Part shown: piece after piece, positions 61,505-64,000 of the stretch
Layout of the letters: each line of letters begins with the position of its first letter
Position numbering within the stretch: position 1 is the first letter of the stretch
Assembly: GCA_036874045.1 (NCBI GenBank)
Contig: CM072337.1
Location: 6,324,001-6,388,000 of the forward strand
DNA: 64,000 nucleotides
Source of the DNA: Cymodocea nodosa
Taxonomy: Eukaryota > Streptophyta > Magnoliopsida > Alismatales > Cymodoceaceae
Direction of reading: 5' to 3'
Notes under the pieces: generated by a model
The model's database searches: none
Told to the model about the DNA's origin: nothing
Seen by the model: only the letters and a program-made list of their open reading frames with translations
Translations under genes and position numbers: made by a program

Positions 61505-62945
61505 TGTTAGGACCCTAGTATTTTGATAATGCAAAAACCTATGTAAGGAAACCAAATTGTATTTCACAGATATGATAGCTCAGCAAAAGATCAGAAAGCA
61601 GACGAATAGATGGAGAAAATCCCAGAATGTGTTGCTATAGAAAATCAAACAGTTATAGATCAAAGTATCCGAAGAGCAAGTTTACAACAGCAGCAATACT
61701 ATCAGATAGTTAGAAAGATATCTATCCGACTGTTTCAAAGAGTTAAATGATCGGACAGTTAGAAAGATATCTATCTGACAGTTTTCAGAGAGTTAAATGA
61801 TCGGATAGTTAAGAAAGATTGAATGATTGAAAAGTTAAGGAGTTAACTATTCGAAAGCTTAAAGGACTTTTCGGAGAGTTAGAAAGATAACTATCCGAAA
61901 TCTTGAAGCGTTTCGATGAGTTACAAGTATAACCATCTGAAACTTAAGTCAGTCCTTTTTGCACGTGTTGAATTAAAGCAATCGGAAAGTTAACGGAGGG
62001 TTATTGTAGCTAACTATCCGATAGTCAAATAATTGTTCAGTAAGTTACAGTTGCAAGTATCCGATTGAATGATAGCTCACATTATATGATCTAGAATCCT
62101 ACATGGTAGAAAGACTTAAGTGATCTTTCAGTGAGTTACAAACATGCTTCGGAGAGTTAGCTAACTATCCGAAAGGTTAAGAAAATCGGAAGGATATCTT
62201 GAAATATCTTTCTAAACGATAACTTAGCATATTTGGGACTAAAGTCTAATCAAATACAGTAGAATAAATCCATTGAGGAGAAAATATAATCGTTGGTAGT
62301 TCAAGCATAAATACAGACAGATCATTCAATACTCAGTAGAGCTAAAGCGTGAGATTTCAGATACAATTACATACAGAAATATAGTACACATTGCAGATCA
62401 ATTACTGATATAGAAGAAAGCTCAAATTCAGTTCAACATAGAATCGATTGAAAGCTGGATTTTACAAGAAGATTCTTAAAGCTCTCCATATGTTGAAAGT
62501 CTGATCCAAGAAGGATCATTTGGTTCGTGGCTTCAACCTTAAAGCTTCATTTAGTTGTTGGTTTGAGCTTCGACCTGAAAACTCAATAGATTGGTTTTCT
62601 GGAGTTTATACTTGAAAACTTCTGAGTGTTGGTTTTTTTGGAGTTTATACCTGAAAACTTCTATGTGGTTGGTTCTTGCTTCGACATGAAAGTAAGTGTG
62701 CAAGTGTGTAAGTGTTGAGACACTTAGTGAAGCCCAAGTGACCCTTGGGGGTGGACTAGCCGAGTTGGTGAACCACCTAAAATTCCCTTGTGTTTCCTAC
62801 TTTACTTCCGTTGTGCATGATATTTATACCTGATTATTACTTGTGCAAACTGATTAATCAAATTAGTTAGTAAAGTGAAAAATAGTCTTAAAATTCACAC
62901 TATTCACCATTCACCCCCCTCTAGTGAAGCCATATGTTCCTAACA
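61505..62945 (+). repeat. 3' LTR of S-C, 1.44 kb
   Basis: It starts TGTTAGGACCCTAGTATTTTG after the purine tract and ends ...TATGTTCCTAACA. About 61630-62200 is rich in CGGACAGTTA / TAACTATCCGA-type pairs. Its end matches the 5' remnant at 44732. It is followed by gypsy integrase sequence, the insertion target. Confidence 0.9.
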
Positions 62946-64000
62946 TATTTAAAGTAAATGGACAAAGACTTAGACCTATTTTGAAGATTCCCAAAAGTTC
63001 CTTTGGAATTATAGAAGAAGTAAGAGTAGAGGACTACTCGAGCTTTACTTAGTAAGAAATTATCTAAATAGTTATAAAAAAAACCTTATTTAAACATAGT
63101 CACAGTTCAACCAAAAGAAATTATCAATTTTACCGAAACATATATTAAAAGAAAAAAATCATTGCGGTTCAACCGATAGGATGCATCGGTCTGACCGAAA
63201 CATAAAAACATAAAAAATCTATATATTATATTAAGTAAAAATGTCGATTTTACCAAAGCAAGGTATCGATTCAATCGGTAGAAGAAAAAAAAAGAGTATT
63301 TAATTTCGGTTCAACCGAGTAATATAACGATTTGACTAGAATTTTAAAATGTTGAAAAATTAAGAGTCGATTAGACCAAAAATTCTTCGATTTTGACTGA
63401 AGTAAAAACTATTATTATAAGTATTTTTATTAGTTATAACTTTACGGAAAGTCTATTGAGTTACGCTTAACTCAACGAACTTACTTCGTTGAGTCTAGGA
63501 TAAGTTAACGAACTTACCCCGTTGAGTTAACTATAACTCAATGGAGTACTATAGTTAAGTCCACAGACTTAGTCTATGGAGTTAATTGTAGCTCCATGGA
63601 GAGGTAAGTGAGAGCGCGAGAGTTTGCACGGGAAAATGACCCGATTACCCGCCAAAAACTTAAGGTTTATTTATACTAAAACTTAGGATTTGGAGGCATT
63701 ATCCATAGAAACATTTAGAACTTAGAACAGTAGATATCAGAGTGATTCCATTCTATTCCATTACACCACGAAGACAAGATGACGCCAGAGTTCTAGGAGG
63801 AAATAAACACCACGAGATTTCTCAGAAAATCAGAAGAATGGAACACAAGACAAAAGATTAGGAACACGACAAGGGAGAAAGAACTCCAAAGGTAGAATCT
63901 GACATTTTCTACTAGCAGAAAGTCTTAGGAGATTTAAATATTACAATACCTCAGATTGTGGAAATGAGGATTGAAGTTGCAATAGAAGTTGTAGTAAATA
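62946..64000 (+). mobile_element. Gypsy G copy at right edge: integrase end and 3' flank
   Basis: It resumes IFKVNGQRLRPILKIPKSSF of the G integrase C-terminus, which is continuous in the other copy at 43490. It then has CGGTTCAACCGA palindromes (63110-63360), paired GTTGAGTTA motifs (63440-63600), and an MTPEF-type ORF start near 63779 that runs to the edge. It is the target into which S-C inserted. Broken. Confidence 0.8.
63110..63380. repeat. Dispersed CGGTTCAACCGA palindromes in gypsy G
   Basis: Short palindromes of the form CGGTTCAACCGA alternate with CGGTCTGACCGAAACATA-like pieces. The same arrangement occurs at 43690-43870 in the other G copy. Confidence 0.7.

Larger units (their letters stand above)
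44565..62945 (+). mobile_element. Sirevirus S-C, deleted and split by a nested element
   Basis: Plus-strand element: 5' LTR remnant (44565-44732), primer site, gag pieces (44785-45349), then the nested S-D element (45355-60039), then the 3' non-coding part (60040-61504), and complete 3' LTR (61505-62945). Gag ends in a VWVPK-type motif split exactly by the nested insertion. No integrase, RT or RNase H follows, so S-C was already a deleted, non-autonomous form before S-D landed. The shared 170 bases of its LTRs differ by about 5-6%, so it is older than element A. Confidence 0.85.

Overview
The window is plant nuclear DNA, very AT-rich, and almost entirely a graveyard of nested LTR retrotransposons. 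Sirevirus-type Ty1/copia elements, Athila-like Ty3/gypsy elements, initiator-Met-type primer sites and the gypsy TTTTTGGC-type primer site point to an angiosperm, most likely a dicot. I see no tRNA, rRNA or CRISPR array. The only gene of clear host origin is a broken F-box gene lying inside a gypsy element.

Layout. At 1-1398 is the 5' end of a minus-strand copia element (LTR, primer site, leader with a 187-bp tandem repeat, gag running off the edge). At 1745-18310 are minus-strand Sirevirus elements: a 3' fragment (1745-2446), element S-B (2447-10284) and element S-A (10285-18310), the last probably inserted into S-B. At 18651-28652 is a fairly young Athila-like gypsy element, A, on the plus strand. 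Its two LTRs differ by only about 2% where they can be compared, and its gag lies after pol. At 28653-32155 is the plus-strand 3' half of another S-B-like Sirevirus. From 32156 to 44564 are pieces of a second gypsy family, G: LTR pieces, an env-like ORF, gag, the captured F-box gene, 3' LTR and integrase ends. From 44565 to 62945 lies a deleted Sirevirus, S-C, split by a younger Sirevirus, S-D (45355-60039, target repeat GTATG on both sides). S-D itself holds a G solo LTR (46140-48014, target repeat CTACA) and a piece of an A-type LTR (56749-57638). S-C sits in a further G element that continues to the right edge.

How the parts relate. The Sireviruses carry a large extra ORF downstream of pol, and gypsy family G carries a related one. 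All three versions resemble the domain found in plant 'putative transposon / envelope-like' proteins. Sirevirus spacer DNA between pol and this ORF is recognisably related to the 3' region and LTR of gypsy G, so modules seem to have moved between copia and gypsy elements.

The most unusual signal is a short motif, TAACTNNNCGA, often paired head to head with its reverse complement. It is scattered through the LTRs and non-coding parts of the Sirevirus families and gypsy G. Other candidates for novelty are the pol-before-gag order, the F-box capture, and a Sirevirus whose interior is inverted between intact target repeats. All coordinates of element joints are by eye and may be off by a few bases to a few tens of bases.
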